64,000 nt of DNA from Typha latifolia. Lineage: Eukaryota > Streptophyta > Magnoliopsida > Poales > Typhaceae. Of this stretch, positions 25,345 through 37,437 are shown one piece after another. How positions within the stretch are numbered: the stretch's first letter is position 1; each line of letters starts with the position of its first letter. The stretch covers positions 6,758,001-6,822,000 of the forward strand of contig CM034107.1 in NCBI GenBank assembly GCA_019914945.1, written 5' to 3'. A program made the position numbers and the translations under genes. The notes under the pieces are model-generated. The model worked only from the letters and a program-made list of their open reading frames with translations. It did not search any database and was not told the origin of the DNA.

Positions 25345-26273
25345 CAGCACCGTCTCGTTATTCCACCTCACATTTGGCGGGCTTTCATAGGCTTGAACGG
25401 AATGGGGCCATAGAGATTTGGATGGAGAGCCCATCCCGGTAGTGGAGGCTCCAAAACCCGGATATGGGTAGCTTTTTGATCCAAATGATAGGACTCAGTG
25501 CGGTTTGGAATGCAGGCCTTTCAAATTATAGTAAGTCTTTGCCTATTTGAATATTGAATGAGAATAGTTTTTATGGATAAAATAATCAAGAAATTCATCA
25601 CCCAAGATTTGTTGCACCTTGGGGGTGTGTAGGCACACTCAGCAAACAATACCTCTAAAACTATGGGTAACATATGTGTAGCTGTCAATGGGTTAAGGAA
25701 TAGCATCTAGGATTTGTTATTCTTCGATCACCAGGTATGTGTAAACATGAGAAGTAAAAGTTCCTAAGCCTAGACCAATATTTTCATCTCAATCAATTTT
25801 ATTCGTAGAGAACAAAATATCAATCTTTGGCTAACCTGTAAACAATTTGTGCAAGCTCAATTGTTGATGGATTTGTGCCTAATATTTTGAACCTAGTCCT
25901 AAGCTACCAGCAAATTTGGCTCCACTTCTATTCTCTATGCTGGTTCATAATCGACATGCAAAACCACAGGTCAAGTCCCATGTTTCTGACCACTTGATAG
26001 ACTTACTAACTTATACCATCAATTGTTCCTTTTAGACAGAAATAAAGTGAGCATATGCATGCTTTCCTAACTGCACTATTCCCCAAATAGTAAACCTAAA
26101 GGCCTGTGCTACGAGAATTCCTGAAGATGAGGCTATAGATAATGCTCTCCACATCTATTAATCCACTTCCTAACATCTGAATTATACCCACATTTCTGGA
26201 CTCATGATACCTTGAAGCTAGCTTATCTACAAACTTGAGGTACAGCTAGCTTATCTCTCTCCCAACTCCCTTC

Positions 26274-26283
26274 CTATATATAT
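26274..26283 (+). promoter_or_regulatory. TATA box of the ATL gene
   Basis: CTATATATAT, about 93 bp upstream of the start codon. A 28-nt TC repeat (26339-26366) follows in the predicted 5' UTR. Confidence 0.6.
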
Positions 26284-26331
26284 CACTCTACTAACCATTC
26301 TCCAAGAACTCTCGCTCTCAATCCATCCGCT

Positions 26332-26368
<37 letters not shown>

Positions 26369-26375
26369 CCGACTC

Positions 26376-26924
26376 ATGGAAGTAGTACTGCATGCACAGC
26401 CAAGAAAGCTTTTACTTCACACGCCCCTCTACGACTCTGCAACCAGTCCAGCCTTAGCCCCGGTCCAATCCTGGACTGGAGTAGACACGTTAAAATCGGA
26501 CCAGACCACATTCAAGTCAACTCCCTTCAACTCTCTCGACGCGACTGTCATCATGGTCCTCTCCATCCTCCTCTGCGGCCTCATCTGCACCCTTCTCCTC
26601 AACGCCATCGTCCGGTGCTTGCTCCGGATCACGAACCGGGTCTGCTATGTCCGGGACCAGCAGGTCCAACCGAACCGTCCAGTTCAGGTCCGGCTTACTC
26701 TGCCCACCCTGGTTTACTCGACCGGTTTGGAGCTCTCCGGGGACGGATCCGGGTGCGCGATATGCTTGTCCGGATTCGCCTGTGGGGAGCACGTGCGAGT
26801 TCTGCCCAAGTGTAGCCATGGGTTCCACGTCAGATGTGTCGACCGTTGGCTGGCGGCGCGGTTGTCGTGTCCCACGTGCCGGCAAGTGGTGGCGGTGCAG
26901 CGGAGAGAAGATATCTCTAGCTAG
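26376..26924 (+). CDS. RING-H2 E3 ubiquitin ligase, ATL family
   Basis: Single exon, 182 residues, as is usual for ATL genes. The N-terminal hydrophobic segment TVIMVLSILLCGLICTLLL (about residues 57-76) is the membrane anchor. A short basic stretch follows, then a weak GLD-like region (YSTGLEL). The RING-H2 domain comes last (about residues 129-171). Its ligands fit C-X2-C-X15-C-X1-H-X2-H-X2-C-X10-C-X2-C exactly, with the conserved Trp in DRWL, so E2 binding and zinc coordination look intact. By this arrangement and the FHVRCVDRWL text it resembles the ATL73-ATL80 subgroup of small membrane RING ligases; I cannot assign an orthologue. Codons are GC-rich, unlike the AT-rich flanks. The start is the first ATG after the TATA box and TC repeat. 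Confidence 0.9.
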   Translation: MEVVLHAQPRKLLLHTPLYDSATSPALAPVQSWTGVDTLKSDQTTFKSTPFNSLDATVIMVLSILLCGLICTLLLNAIVRCLLRITNRVCYVRDQQVQPNRPVQVRLTLPTLVYSTGLELSGDGSGCAICLSGFACGEHVRVLPKCSHGFHVRCVDRWLAARLSCPTCRQVVAVQRREDISS

Positions 26925-28953
26925 ATGTTTGTTTGAGGTTAATTGTATAGTTGTGAACAGAGTGTGGGATGCACGGGTATTGATATAGGAAAGGCTCGGT
27001 TTGAGGTCTTCCTTTTGAATTCCATCAGTTTAGTTATTTCGATTCTACAGGAGTAATTTGTTACCATATGTGAGTTTTGTGTTGAGAGATATGGAATGTG
27101 ATCTGGTTAGGTCCACTCTGATCCATCTGGCTTGTCACCTCGGTCTAACCTTTTCAGTTGTAGAAGATAGATATGATTTTGATCTAACTCTAAATCACAC
27201 TAAGCTAGGCATGGGTTAGACAAGCATGAGCTAAACAAGGAGCCAATCATTCAAGAACATGCAACACCATGGTCAGACAAGGGATGGGCAACTGAGGCAA
27301 CTATCCCTACGGTCCACAAACCAGCCAATTCCATGGCCCATTAGTGGAAAAATGTCCTATTTAAGTGATCCATTGACTGCATACAGCCATTTATAGTTGC
27401 CAGGTTCACTGCAACTTGAATTCCTGCAATTCTAGTCAATCTGCGAGCAACCAGAGGAACTCAGTATAATTGGATCTGCTTCAAATTCTGATTTGTTACA
27501 ATCGGTTAATCAAAACTTGATCTAACTCAAATCGTACTGCGATCCAGACCGAAGGCCACATAGGCAGATAGTATCATGCTCAGATCATTCACATTGAAAA
27601 TGGTCTTATGATGACAATTATGAACAAAAAAATATTGAGAGATAAGGAAGGAACCATAGTTCCTGGGGTATTGTGGATGTTAGGCTGCGAAGAAGATATA
27701 TTTTCTTCTGCAACTGCGCCATTCATTGTTGCAGTAGAAATATTTTCTTCTTTGGTCTTGGGGAGAGGTTTTAGAAAAGTCGTGTAGGAGATTTCTTCTG
27801 ATCATCTTATTTCCCAATGAAGAAAAAGTCAATGTACAAGAAAAAAAGTGGAGTTCAAAAGAGAACCTAAAACTGATAGTGTCAAAGACTTCGCTTTCTT
27901 TGTTCGCCATCATTAGTTAGTCAACCCAATTATTGGCGGCTAGTGCTCATTAGTTGAACATACATTATGCGCCACTGGAAGAGAATAGTAACCTCACCAC
28001 TAACTTCAAAGAATAATAGGAACCTAAGAAGGGCAGATATATGCACACAGTGTTGTAACAAATTAAAGTAGGACAGGTTAATATAATTGAATTTTCAAGA
28101 TATTTATAAGGCTAAACTGAAACTTTCCCGCCTTGATTATATCTAAAATCAAACTACCCAAAGACTTTCATTTATATGATCAGTTTTCCCCCTGTGATTT
28201 AGACTAATATGAAGCTATTACCTTTTTCATCCAAACTATAAATTATCATAATATACCTAAAATTATTAATAATCTCATTGTTTGAGAAAATTTGGATATT
28301 TTACCTATAATATTAAGATGATTAAAATTTTTTATTCCATGATCATATATTTAAAGCGAAGTACATTGTGATAGATAATAACTAAGATTTAAGGCTTGTA
28401 ATCTTATATAGCGTAAGATGGTTGAAAGTGCATTTTATTTTAAATTTAAAAAATGATGGGAAGTAAATTTAATAGAAGAAGGGGAAGCAATTTAACATTT
28501 ATTATGATGGGAAAATTTGATATAACCCTAGTTTGGGGCTCTCTCAAATATGTAATATATGAGCCAAAATAAGAAGGAAGTCGACCTCAGCTTGGGCACC
28601 GGAATTTGGCTGGCTAGACTAGATCTAGTTGGTTAGAGCTTTCAAATGTTGTGTCCTTCTACTTCAAATCTGAGCCTGAATCTAAGCAAGAGGATGGGTA
28701 TGGATTTTAGGTCTTTAGGTGTCTTTAGGTGTCTATGGAAAGGGCTCGGAAATTTCATAGTAATTTGGTCAAATGGACAAAAGCCCTCAACTTGATAGTC
28801 TAGCATGTGTCTATTAGGTTCACTTTGGGCTTTGGGCTGATTTTAGCCCTTAGGGGTTGAGTTTGAGGCTGAAATTTGGTGTGGAAATAGTTAGGGCATT
28901 AACTAGGGATGGGCTAGGGTTGAAGTGGCTTTCGGCTATGGAACATGGTATAA
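26925..28953. other. ATL 3' flank and intergenic DNA
   Basis: No gene recognised. 28080-28550 is AT-rich and repeat-like. 28600-28950 is G/T-rich low-complexity text that runs into the Athila 3' LTR. Confidence 0.5.
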
Positions 28954-30258
28954 TGTTGTGACAAATTAAGTAACACTTGCAAGTGCACGAATCTACGGAG
29001 TAGATAAGCAAGTAAGGTATCAATCTCACGAGGACTTGTTTGAAAACTTGAAGTGTTTGAAAATCTTAAAACTAATTTTAACCTAGTTGAAAAATGGGTT
29101 TAGGAGATTTATGGAGAAAGAAAACCTTCTTGCAAATTTCTTTTAATTAAGTGTGAAATAATGTTTTGGAATCTACTTGTAGATAACACATTTCTATTAG
29201 ATAATATAAATCTCTTCTTTTTCTACGATTCACCAAGAAATCAATCACTAGTAGATTGGAAGATTATCTTTGAATGAACAATTCAATTTTTATAAAAATT
29301 ACATTCTTCCTTCATTTATAGAAAATATGGAGTAAGAATTTTAAATCATTAGATATATCTTTTTTTAAGAAAAACAACCAATATCTAAATTCTAAACAAC
29401 AAATTTAAAGTAGAAGAAAGAAGAACCTATTTAGCAATTAAGAACACATAAGAGATTTAGAATAAAAGAAATATGTTCTCAACAAGCTTTATCCTCAATC
29501 TTAAGAAAATTAGAAATTCATTTTAGTAGCTAATAACACAACTTGAATAAAAATAAACATGAGATTTAGCACTAGAGAGTTATAGAATACTTCTTTCAAA
29601 AACAAAATCTAAATCTAAAAGCAAGAGATTATGCTAAAAGAAGATCAGAATATGAACTTTGCTGACTTACAAAGATTGAAATTTCTTCGAATGTGCTCTG
29701 TTGTTGCTAATTGAATTGAAACAATTGCAAGTTTGAATGCTGAATTTTAAACTACAGCTCATCAAAAGAAAAACTTAACAGAAAATACACAAGAAAAGAC
29801 ATTTTGGTTGGCTGGAATTGCTGCTCAAATAGAAATTTGAAATTTGTTTACTGCTGCAATCATTGCTAAAATTTTGCCTGATTTGGAGATGAAAATCTGC
29901 TGCATTAGGTGAAAATTTCTTCCTAAAATTCTACAACTTGATAGAGATTTGATTGCTGCAAATCTGTTACTTGATTACAAAAAAAGAATTTTGACTCATT
30001 CTGATTTAGATAAGGAAGAAAGTGATTAGTAGATCATGGTTTGACTTAAGCATGACTTGAAAGATGAGAGGTAGATTTAGTTGGTTAGTAGTGGCTAAGC
30101 CTAATTCTAGTTTGACCTAAATTTGATTATTTTTAGTGATTAAATGAGATTCAATTGACCAAAGTCTACATATAACTAAAATAGATTAATTAGTTAAAAT
30201 AAAATATTAATATTTAATAATTTGGGGCATAACAAATAATACAATTATGAATTTAACA
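28954..30258 (-). repeat. Athila 3' LTR
   Basis: Matches the LTR at 37438 along its length but lacks about 165 bp present there (38290-38460). That missing stretch contains the presumptive TATA box. It ends TTAACA directly before the purine tract. Confidence 0.85.
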
Positions 30259-30991
30259 AATACCCCCAAACTAAGATTTTTGCTAGTCCTCGAGCAAAAC
30301 AGAAGAATGAAGAATTCAGAAAGAAAAAAATAAAATATAAAATTCTAACTCACTTTCGCAGGCATCGCGATTGCATTTAGCATATGCAACAAGCCTTTAA
30401 ACCCCTAGCTTCCACTAGTGGACGAGTTGTGTCTCGTGAGGGTTTGCAGTGAATTTACCCACAAAATTCATTAAGTTAATTAAACAAAAAAATAATACAA
30501 GACTCAAGTAATTAAAAAATCTTGAAAAGAAAACAATAAAATCACCTAAAATTTTGCTCCTTATTGATTTTGTAACAACATTTAGCAAAATCAACCCAAG
30601 AATACTGACAATTACATCAACTCAGATCAGCAAATCTCAAACTTTGCAATTACACTCAAGACCTCATACTAAGAATATACACTAGTAAATATTAGTAAAT
30701 TTTCACAAAGCGAACATAGCTAGAGTCAATCAATCTCAAAAATGTAGGCAAGGTATCCAATTATCTTCTCATTTAGCATTAATATACATTCTAACCTTAT
30801 TAAAACTATTCATTCTCCCAAAATCATAATAGAAAGGCATGCTGCAATTAAACATAAGGAGATAGATCCAAATCTGAATCACACTGTAACACTAGAGTAT
30901 ATATGTATAATATGCTGTATTACGATCCTAATTTTCTTATTAACTTAACTTGGAATTTCATGGTTTAGCAATGCTAGTGGTTTCTTGCTTT

Positions 30992-33858
30992 CTAGATGGT
31001 CCTTGTAGTGAGGATTCTGTTAGTGGATTTAGCCACTAGGTGATGAGGCACCCCTCGATTGCACAATTCTAAAAATGATTTAAGCCTTTGATCATTCACC
31101 TTAAATACCTCACCATTTTTAAGGTTTTCAATCTCGACAGCTCCATAAGGATAGACAGTGCGTATAGTAAAAGGTCCCGTCCGCTTACTTCTCAATTTCT
31201 CAGAAAAAATATGTAAACGCGAATTATAAAGTAGGACTTTCTGACCAAGACTAAATGATTTTCTCAAAATGTATTTATCATGATATTATTTCATTTTATC
31301 CTTATAGCCTTTAGCATAGTCATAAGCATCATTTCTAATTTCCTTTAGCTCATTCAATTATAATTTCCTATGAGCACCTGCCTTATCAATATTAAAATTG
31401 AGTTGCTTAATCACCCAATAAGCTCGATGTTCTAACTCTACAGGAAGGTGATAAGCCTTACCAAAGACAATTCGATATGGGGACATCCCAATAAGAGATT
31501 TAAATGCAGTCCAATATGCCCACAATGCATGACTAAGCCTTAAGGACCAATATTTCCCAGTGGGGTTAACCGTCTTCTCCAAAATTCTTTTGATCTCTCC
31601 ATTGGATATCTTGACCTGGCTGCTAGTTTTGAGGTGATAGGGAGTGGCAACCTTATGCATGACAGAATATTTAAGTATAAGTCTTTTAAAGACTTGATTG
31701 CAAAAATGTTTCTCCCCATCGCTTATAATGGCACACGACGTATCAAAACGAGCAAAAACATTGTCTTTCAAAAACTTGATTATAACTTTGTGATCATTTG
31801 TTCTACAAGCTATAGCTTCAACCCATTTTGAAACATAATCTACAGCAACAAGAATATACTCATAACCAAAAGAATTTAGAAATAGTCCTATGAAATCTAT
31901 ACCCCAAGACATCAAAATTTCAATAATTAAAATTGGATTGAGTGACATCATGTTCCTCTTTGAAGTACTCCATAGTCTTTGACATCTCTCACAAACTTTG
32001 CAATACTCATGAACATCACGAAAGATGGAGGGCCAATAAAACTCACATTGCAAAATTTTTGCAGTATGCTTTTTAGAGTTAAAATGGCTCCCACATGCTT
32101 GATCATGACAAAAAGAAATGATTTTATAAAAATCATCATCAAACACACATCTCCTAATGATTTGATCTAGGCAATACTTAAATAAGTATGGGTCATCCCA
32201 GAAAAAGAAGTTGACCTCAGTTAAAAATTTGGACTTATCTTGCTTGGTCCAATGCGGAGGCATTTGACCAATAGCAAGATAGTTGACAATATCAGCATAC
32301 TATGGTAGTTGAGAAGCACTCATTAGCTGCTCATCAGGAAAATATTCAGATATTAATTTGGATTCATAAGATGATTCTAGGATAAGCCTAGATAAGTGAT
32401 CTGCGACAACATTTTCAGAACCTTTCTTGTCCCTAATTTCAAGATCAAATTCTTGTAGCAATAGAATCCAATGAATTAAACGGGCTTTAGCATCCTTTTT
32501 AGTGAAAAGGTACTTAAGTGCTGCATGATCAGAATAGATGATAACTTTAGACCCTAAGAGATAGGATCTAAATTTGTCTAAAGCAAACACGACTGCTAGC
32601 AACTCTTTCTCAGTAGTGGAATAATTTAGTTATGCATAATTCAGGGTTTTACTAGCAAAATAGATCACATGTGGTAACCTATTAACTCGTTGTCCGAAAA
32701 CTACTTCAATTGCATAGTTAGATGCATCACACATAATCTCAAAAGGCTCATCCCAATTTGGTGGTTGAATGATAGGAGCAGAGTTAATTCAGTTTTTAAT
32801 CGTTGAAAAGCCTTAAGACATTATTCATTAAAGACAAATTGAGAATCCTTAGCCATTAAATTACATAAAGGTCGTGATATCTTACTGAAATTCTTAATAA
32901 ATGGTCGGTAAAAACCCGCATGACCCAAAAATGATCGGATTTCCTTCAGCCTTATCGACTTCGATCCCATCTTTAGAAATAATATGTCCTAGAACAATTC
33001 CTTTCTTCACCATAAAGTGACATTTTTCCTAATTAAGCACTAGGCTTTTCTCTTTGCACATTTCTAAGACTAGAGACATGTGGTGTAAGCAATCATCAAA
33101 TGATGACCCAAAGACAAAAAAGTCATCCATAAAAACTTTCAAGAACCGTTCTACCATATCTGAGAATATGCTAATAATGCACCTTTAAAAGGTACCAGGA
33201 GCATTGCATAACTCAAAAGGCATGCGACGATAGGCAAATGTTCCAAAGGGGCAAGTAAATATAGTCTTCTCTTGATCCTCAGGTGCTATAGGGATTTGGT
33301 TATAGCCAGAATAACCATCTAAAAAATAATAATAAGCATGTTCGGCTAACCTTTTAGCATCTGATCAATGAAAGGAAGGGAAAATGATCCTTCCTAGTTA
33401 GAAGATTATGTTTTCGATAGTCAATGCAAACACGCCACCCTGTTTGAACACGAGTGAGTACTAAATCATTATTCTTATTCTGCACTACTGTAATGCCAGA
33501 CTTTTTAGGCACAACATGAATTGAACTCACCCATGCACTATCCAAAATTGGGTAGATAATACCTGCATCTAATAATTTTAGCACTTTAGCTCTAACAATA
33601 TCCTTCATCATAGAATTTAACCTCCATTGCAGTTCACGAGATTCTTTTGCATTTTCCTCTAAATGGATTCGATGCATAACCACATCAGGACTAATTCCCT
33701 TGATATCAGCTATGGTCTATCCTATAGCTTCCTTATATTCTTTTAAGACACTCACAAGTTTTTCCTCCTATTTTTTACCCAAATCAGATGCTATAATAAT
33801 AGGAAGGGTTTTAGAAGAGCCTAAAAACACATATTTAAGAGTATTAGGTAGTGGTTTA
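30992..33858 (-). pseudogene. Athila pol: reverse transcriptase, RNase H, integrase
   Basis: On the - strand: reverse transcriptase start (KLLDAGIIYPI, VVPKKSGITVV, WRVCIDYRK; 33683-33354); active-site region FMDDFFVFG near 33145-33110; RNase H ([21 protein letters not shown], 32602-32300). The integrase follows (32263-31358) with HHCC-like zinc finger residues, then the core acidic residues in [17 protein letters not shown] and NGEIKRILE. The C-terminal segment ([20 protein letters not shown]) ends near 30992. The usual TNGQ before the catalytic Glu is altered to TSSQ. Frames change between blocks and stops occur, so the gene is inactive. The block from about 33858 to 33684 encodes the KPLPNTLKY-type lead-in to reverse transcriptase. 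Confidence 0.85.
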
Positions 33859-34736
33859 TGTTAGGTTTTTAATTATTGGCAATTGTGTACAAAATATGCT
33901 AAGTGTATTTTTACATGTATATGAGCTTTATACAAGTCTAGAATATCTCTGGTTTGAAGAATTGTAAAATTATTGGAGAAAAGTTGTTGAGTTCACACCG
34001 TATTCACAAAAGCGTTCGAACGCAACCTGATGAATTCAAGTTGTCGCGTTCGAATGCACTCGGGCCTGTTCGAACGCACCTGAGATCAAGTCACCGCGTT
34101 CGAACGCACCCGAGATCAAGTCACCGCGTTCGAACGCACCCGGGTCGGGCCGCGTTCGAACGCACCCGGGTCGGGCCGCGTTCGAACGCACTAACGAAGT
34201 TTGATAAAATTTGGACTTTCGTGAGTACGGATAAGACTTGGATTTGGCTCTATTTTGGATATCATATATAAGGATTGTGATGCCCTATCTCTAGGGTTGT
34301 TGAAGAAGCATTATTGAAGCAGACTTCTTGAGGCTACATCGGTTCTTCAACTAACAAGGTTCCACTCATCATTAAAAAGTTAATCTTTCATCTTAAGGGT
34401 TATCTAGACGAAAGATCAATCTCGAGGGTTATTGAGGTTGGACTTCAATCACAAGAAGTAGTGAATCGTGGGTTCTAACGAGCAAGACTGAGAGGAACAA
34501 AGTCGTTTGGATCGACGGGTTATTTTGTGAGTCAGTCTTGTAACTGCTACTATACTAGTGATTGGTTTTGATCCGAGTTTGGATCCGTGGTTTTTTCTCG
34601 TTTGGGTTTTTCCACGTTAAAATATTGGCATTCATCTCTGCTTTCGTTCTTAATATTTCTACGGACTTTTACTTAAGTGAACGAGTGATATCATTGCCTA
34701 GTATTTAGATACATACTTGTGTCTAGGGGTTTTTCA
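33859..34736 (+). repeat. copia LTR with GTTCGAACG array
   Basis: Starts TGTTAGG, ends TTTTTCA. TATATAAG at 34265-34272. The U3 array at 34013-34195 has GTTCGAACG cores at 34014, 34098, 34128, 34154 and 34180, spaced 26-30 bp. The spacers (ACCCGAGATCAAGTCACC, ACCCGGGTCGGGCC) differ from those in the related LTR at 5786-6838. Confidence 0.88.
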
Positions 34737-34738
34737 AT

Positions 34739-34750
34739 TGGTATCAGAGC
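34739..34750 (+). promoter_or_regulatory. primer-binding site, initiator-Met tRNA
   Basis: TGGTATCAGAGC, 2 nt after the LTR end. Confidence 0.9.
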
Positions 34751-34785
34751 AGGTTCTCTCACTCTTTGAGAGAGATCAGATAGGC

Positions 34786-35668
34786 ATGGATTTTCATAGA
34801 GATGGACCATCATCTATTAGACCTCCTATCCTAGATGGATCAAATTATGGATATTGAAAAGCTAGAATGAGAACTTACTTGAAGTCTATAGATGAACGAG
34901 TATGATTTGCCGTTGTGAACGGTTGGAGTCCACCAATGTACATGGTGGATGATAAACTTGCTGATAAACCGATAGAGTCATGGGATAGGTCAGACTATGA
35001 AAAAGTTGGATGGAATAGCAAGGCAATAAATGCAATTTTTAGTTGTGTTTGCTCGGAAGAATTTAGAAGAATTTCTACTTGTGAGATAGCAAAAGAAGAT
35101 TGGATGATCTTAGAAACTACTCACGAAGGAATTATGGCTGTAAAACTTTCTAAACTTCAGAGGTTGACTACTAGTTTTGAAACTCTACGTATGGAGGAGA
35201 ATGAGACATTTGATGAGTTCTATGTAAAGCTGAGTGATATAGTCAACTCCAGTTTCAACCTAGGAGAGAAAATTCCTGAGAATAAAATTATTCGTAAGAT
35301 CCTTAGGTCTCTTCGAGAGAGGTTTCAGGCGAAAGTTACAGCTATTGGGGAAAGTAAGGACATCGATTCTATAAAAGTTGAACAATTGGTAGGAAATCTA
35401 CAAACATTTGAGTCAAGTCTTTCAAAACCGAGGAAGTCCAAAGGGATTGCTCTATCCACAATTGAAGAAATTATAGAGGAGTCTGATGATGAAGGTGATT
35501 TAGATGTTGAGATGTTGGTCATGTTCGTCAAAAAGTTTAATAAATTCTTTCGGAAGCCAAACAAGTTGAATGCTGAAAAACTTGAGAAAAGCAAAGCCTT
35601 TGTGAAAAAGAAGAATACTACGAGTTCGAATATAGGTGTGAGCAACAACAGTGTCAAACAGAAAAATA
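34786..35668 (+). pseudogene. copia gag fragment
   Basis: Starts at ATG 34786, aligned with the start at 5736 of the other copy, and runs in the same frame. TGA codons at 34855-34857 and 34903-34905 replace Trp codons kept in the other copy. The frame is then open to the breakpoint near 35668, past which it continues into unrelated Athila sequence until 35715. It lacks both zinc knuckles, so no functional capsid protein is expected. Confidence 0.85.
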
Positions 35669-37410
35669 TCCTAAGGAAGCTGGCACAAACACTACAAATT
35701 TCAGATTGCACCTGATTTATAAGTTTCATAGTTTGACTTAACGCAAGGGCATCAACTTTCCTAGACAAACTATCCAGTCGTGCATTCATACTCACATTAG
35801 GTTGAACTTCATATATTTCTCTCTTAGACTATGACGTCTCTCGACTTTCAGTACTAAAATCCCATTGTTGGAATTTTCAGCTATTCTTTTAAAAAGAGCC
35901 CAAGCTTCAGGTGTGCTCTTAGCCATAAATGACCCACCGCTCATGGACTCAACCAGATTACGATTTGTGTTAGTTAGACCATTGTAGAAACACTAGACTA
36001 ACAACCATTTTCCAAAATTGTGATGAGAGCACTTAATTTGAAGATCCTTAAACCTTTCCCATGACTCATGAAATTTCTCTTCCTCTTTCTGCTTGAAAGT
36101 GGAGATGGCTAATATATATTGGTTTGTTCTAGGCATATGGTAAAATTTGGACACAAATTTATAGTTCAGATCTCTCCAAGTGGTGATTGAGTTAGGCTCT
36201 AAGTGATTCAACTAAGCTCTTGCTTGGTCTTTCAATGAAAAAGGAAAGAGCCTTAGCCTAACAGATTCATCAGAAAAGTTTTAAAATTTGAATGTTGAAC
36301 AAATATCCAAGAATTCATCAACATGAGAGTTTGGATTCTCATTTTCCTTACCATAAAAGGTAGGAAGCAATTGAATGATAGTAGGTTTTAATTCAAAATG
36401 AGTTGCATTAGTGTTAGGTAACACAATGCATTTTGAAGGTTGGGTTTCCTTAAGGGCAAATCGCTCTTATAAAGTTATGGTATCATCATGAACTGATTGA
36501 TGGTTTTCAGTCATTTTTTCCCTAGCAAGCTGACCTGAACTATCTCGAACCCAACCAATTTCTAAGTTTTTAAAAAGGCTTCACAAACACAAATCTTACC
36601 AAGCAAATCACAATCAATAGTTTGTATTTTTAAAGTATAATATGAGAGTAATCAATTTTTTTTTCAATTCTAATTTTGATGAGAATCACTTCTCTTCTAA
36701 TTAGATGGCTCCTACTCCCTTTCAGAGTAAACTAGAGGATTACCAGTTAAAGCCTACCAAAACACAACCAGGTAAGTTCCTAGGAATACTAGTGGGCATT
36801 GGTCTCTTCAGAATATCAGTTCCTTTAGGCGCCTCAATACGACTCTCATTTTTGACAGAACTTACTTAGACATTGTAATTTGTAAGGTGCTCACTAGGCT
36901 TGTCAAAAGATAACTCTTTCCGAGAGGTTCCTATGAGCTATGTGAAATCCTATAGCCGACGTCTACTTGATTTTAAGTTAGATGTTTGTCTTGGGTTTTA
37001 AAATGAAAGGGGATGATTAACTTAAGTGGGCAAGAATGTGGTGATTAAATCCACTCCTTATTTTGGTGAGGTTCATGCCCTTACTAAATATTTTATGCAA
37101 ATATGAATATACAAATAATCACACAGAATCAGTTCAGAACCCACGGACAGGAGATTCGTGGGTAGGGTTAAGAAAATTCAAACCTTCCAATTGAGTCCAC
37201 TGGTTAGCAATTACTCTGCTGGGAGTAATTTTTATGCAATTTTCTTTTCTTCAAGCACAAACAATCCTTTGTCGTTCTTTGGTTTCTGTAGAATAATTCA
37301 AAACAAGAACAAAAATTCAGATTTTTTATAAAAAAAATTTCAAAATTTTAAATTCTTTTTAAACAACTAGTAGAAAATTAATTTTAAATTTTCAAAACAG
37401 TTTTCAACAC
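35669..37410 (-). pseudogene. Athila gag remnant
   Basis: Read on the - strand toward the breakpoint. The block at 36211-35993 (SITTWRDLNYKFVSKFY, ESWERFKDLQIKCSHH) is the typical retrotransposon gag core of Athila. The part near 35690 has a degenerate cysteine cluster (CSVCASF). Frames are broken repeatedly. The section between 36250 and 37410 holds little recognisable coding sequence. Confidence 0.7.
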
Positions 37411-37437
37411 AAGTCCCTGGCAACGACGTCAAAAACT
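37411..37437 (-). promoter_or_regulatory. Athila primer-binding site (tRNA-Asp type)
   Basis: On the - strand reads TTTTTGACGTCGTTGCCAGG, a diverged form of the TGGCGCCGTTGCCGGGGA site used by Athila elements, next to the LTR end. Confidence 0.7.

Larger units (their letters stand above)
24236..26375. other. AHP 3' flank and ATL upstream region
   Basis: No gene seen. 24660-24950 is a very AT-rich repeat-like patch. 25050-25350 is less AT-rich and holds the ACGT/W-box cluster. The last 150 bp are the ATL promoter and 5' UTR. Confidence 0.5.
33859..35668 (+). mobile_element. truncated copia element (LTR plus partial gag)
   Basis: Same family as the copia at 1-6838, in opposite orientation. 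It consists of the LTR 33859-34736, the primer-binding site 34739-34750 and gag up to the point just before the first zinc knuckle. It then stops abruptly and Athila gag sequence resumes. The rest of the element, the 3' LTR and the Athila protease region between the two breakpoints are absent, so a deletion followed insertion. Confidence 0.85.

Noticed and set aside
26429..26988. Alternative frames across the ATL gene
   Set aside because: They arise from its GC-rich codon use; only the 26376 frame gives the RING-H2 ligand pattern and membrane segment.
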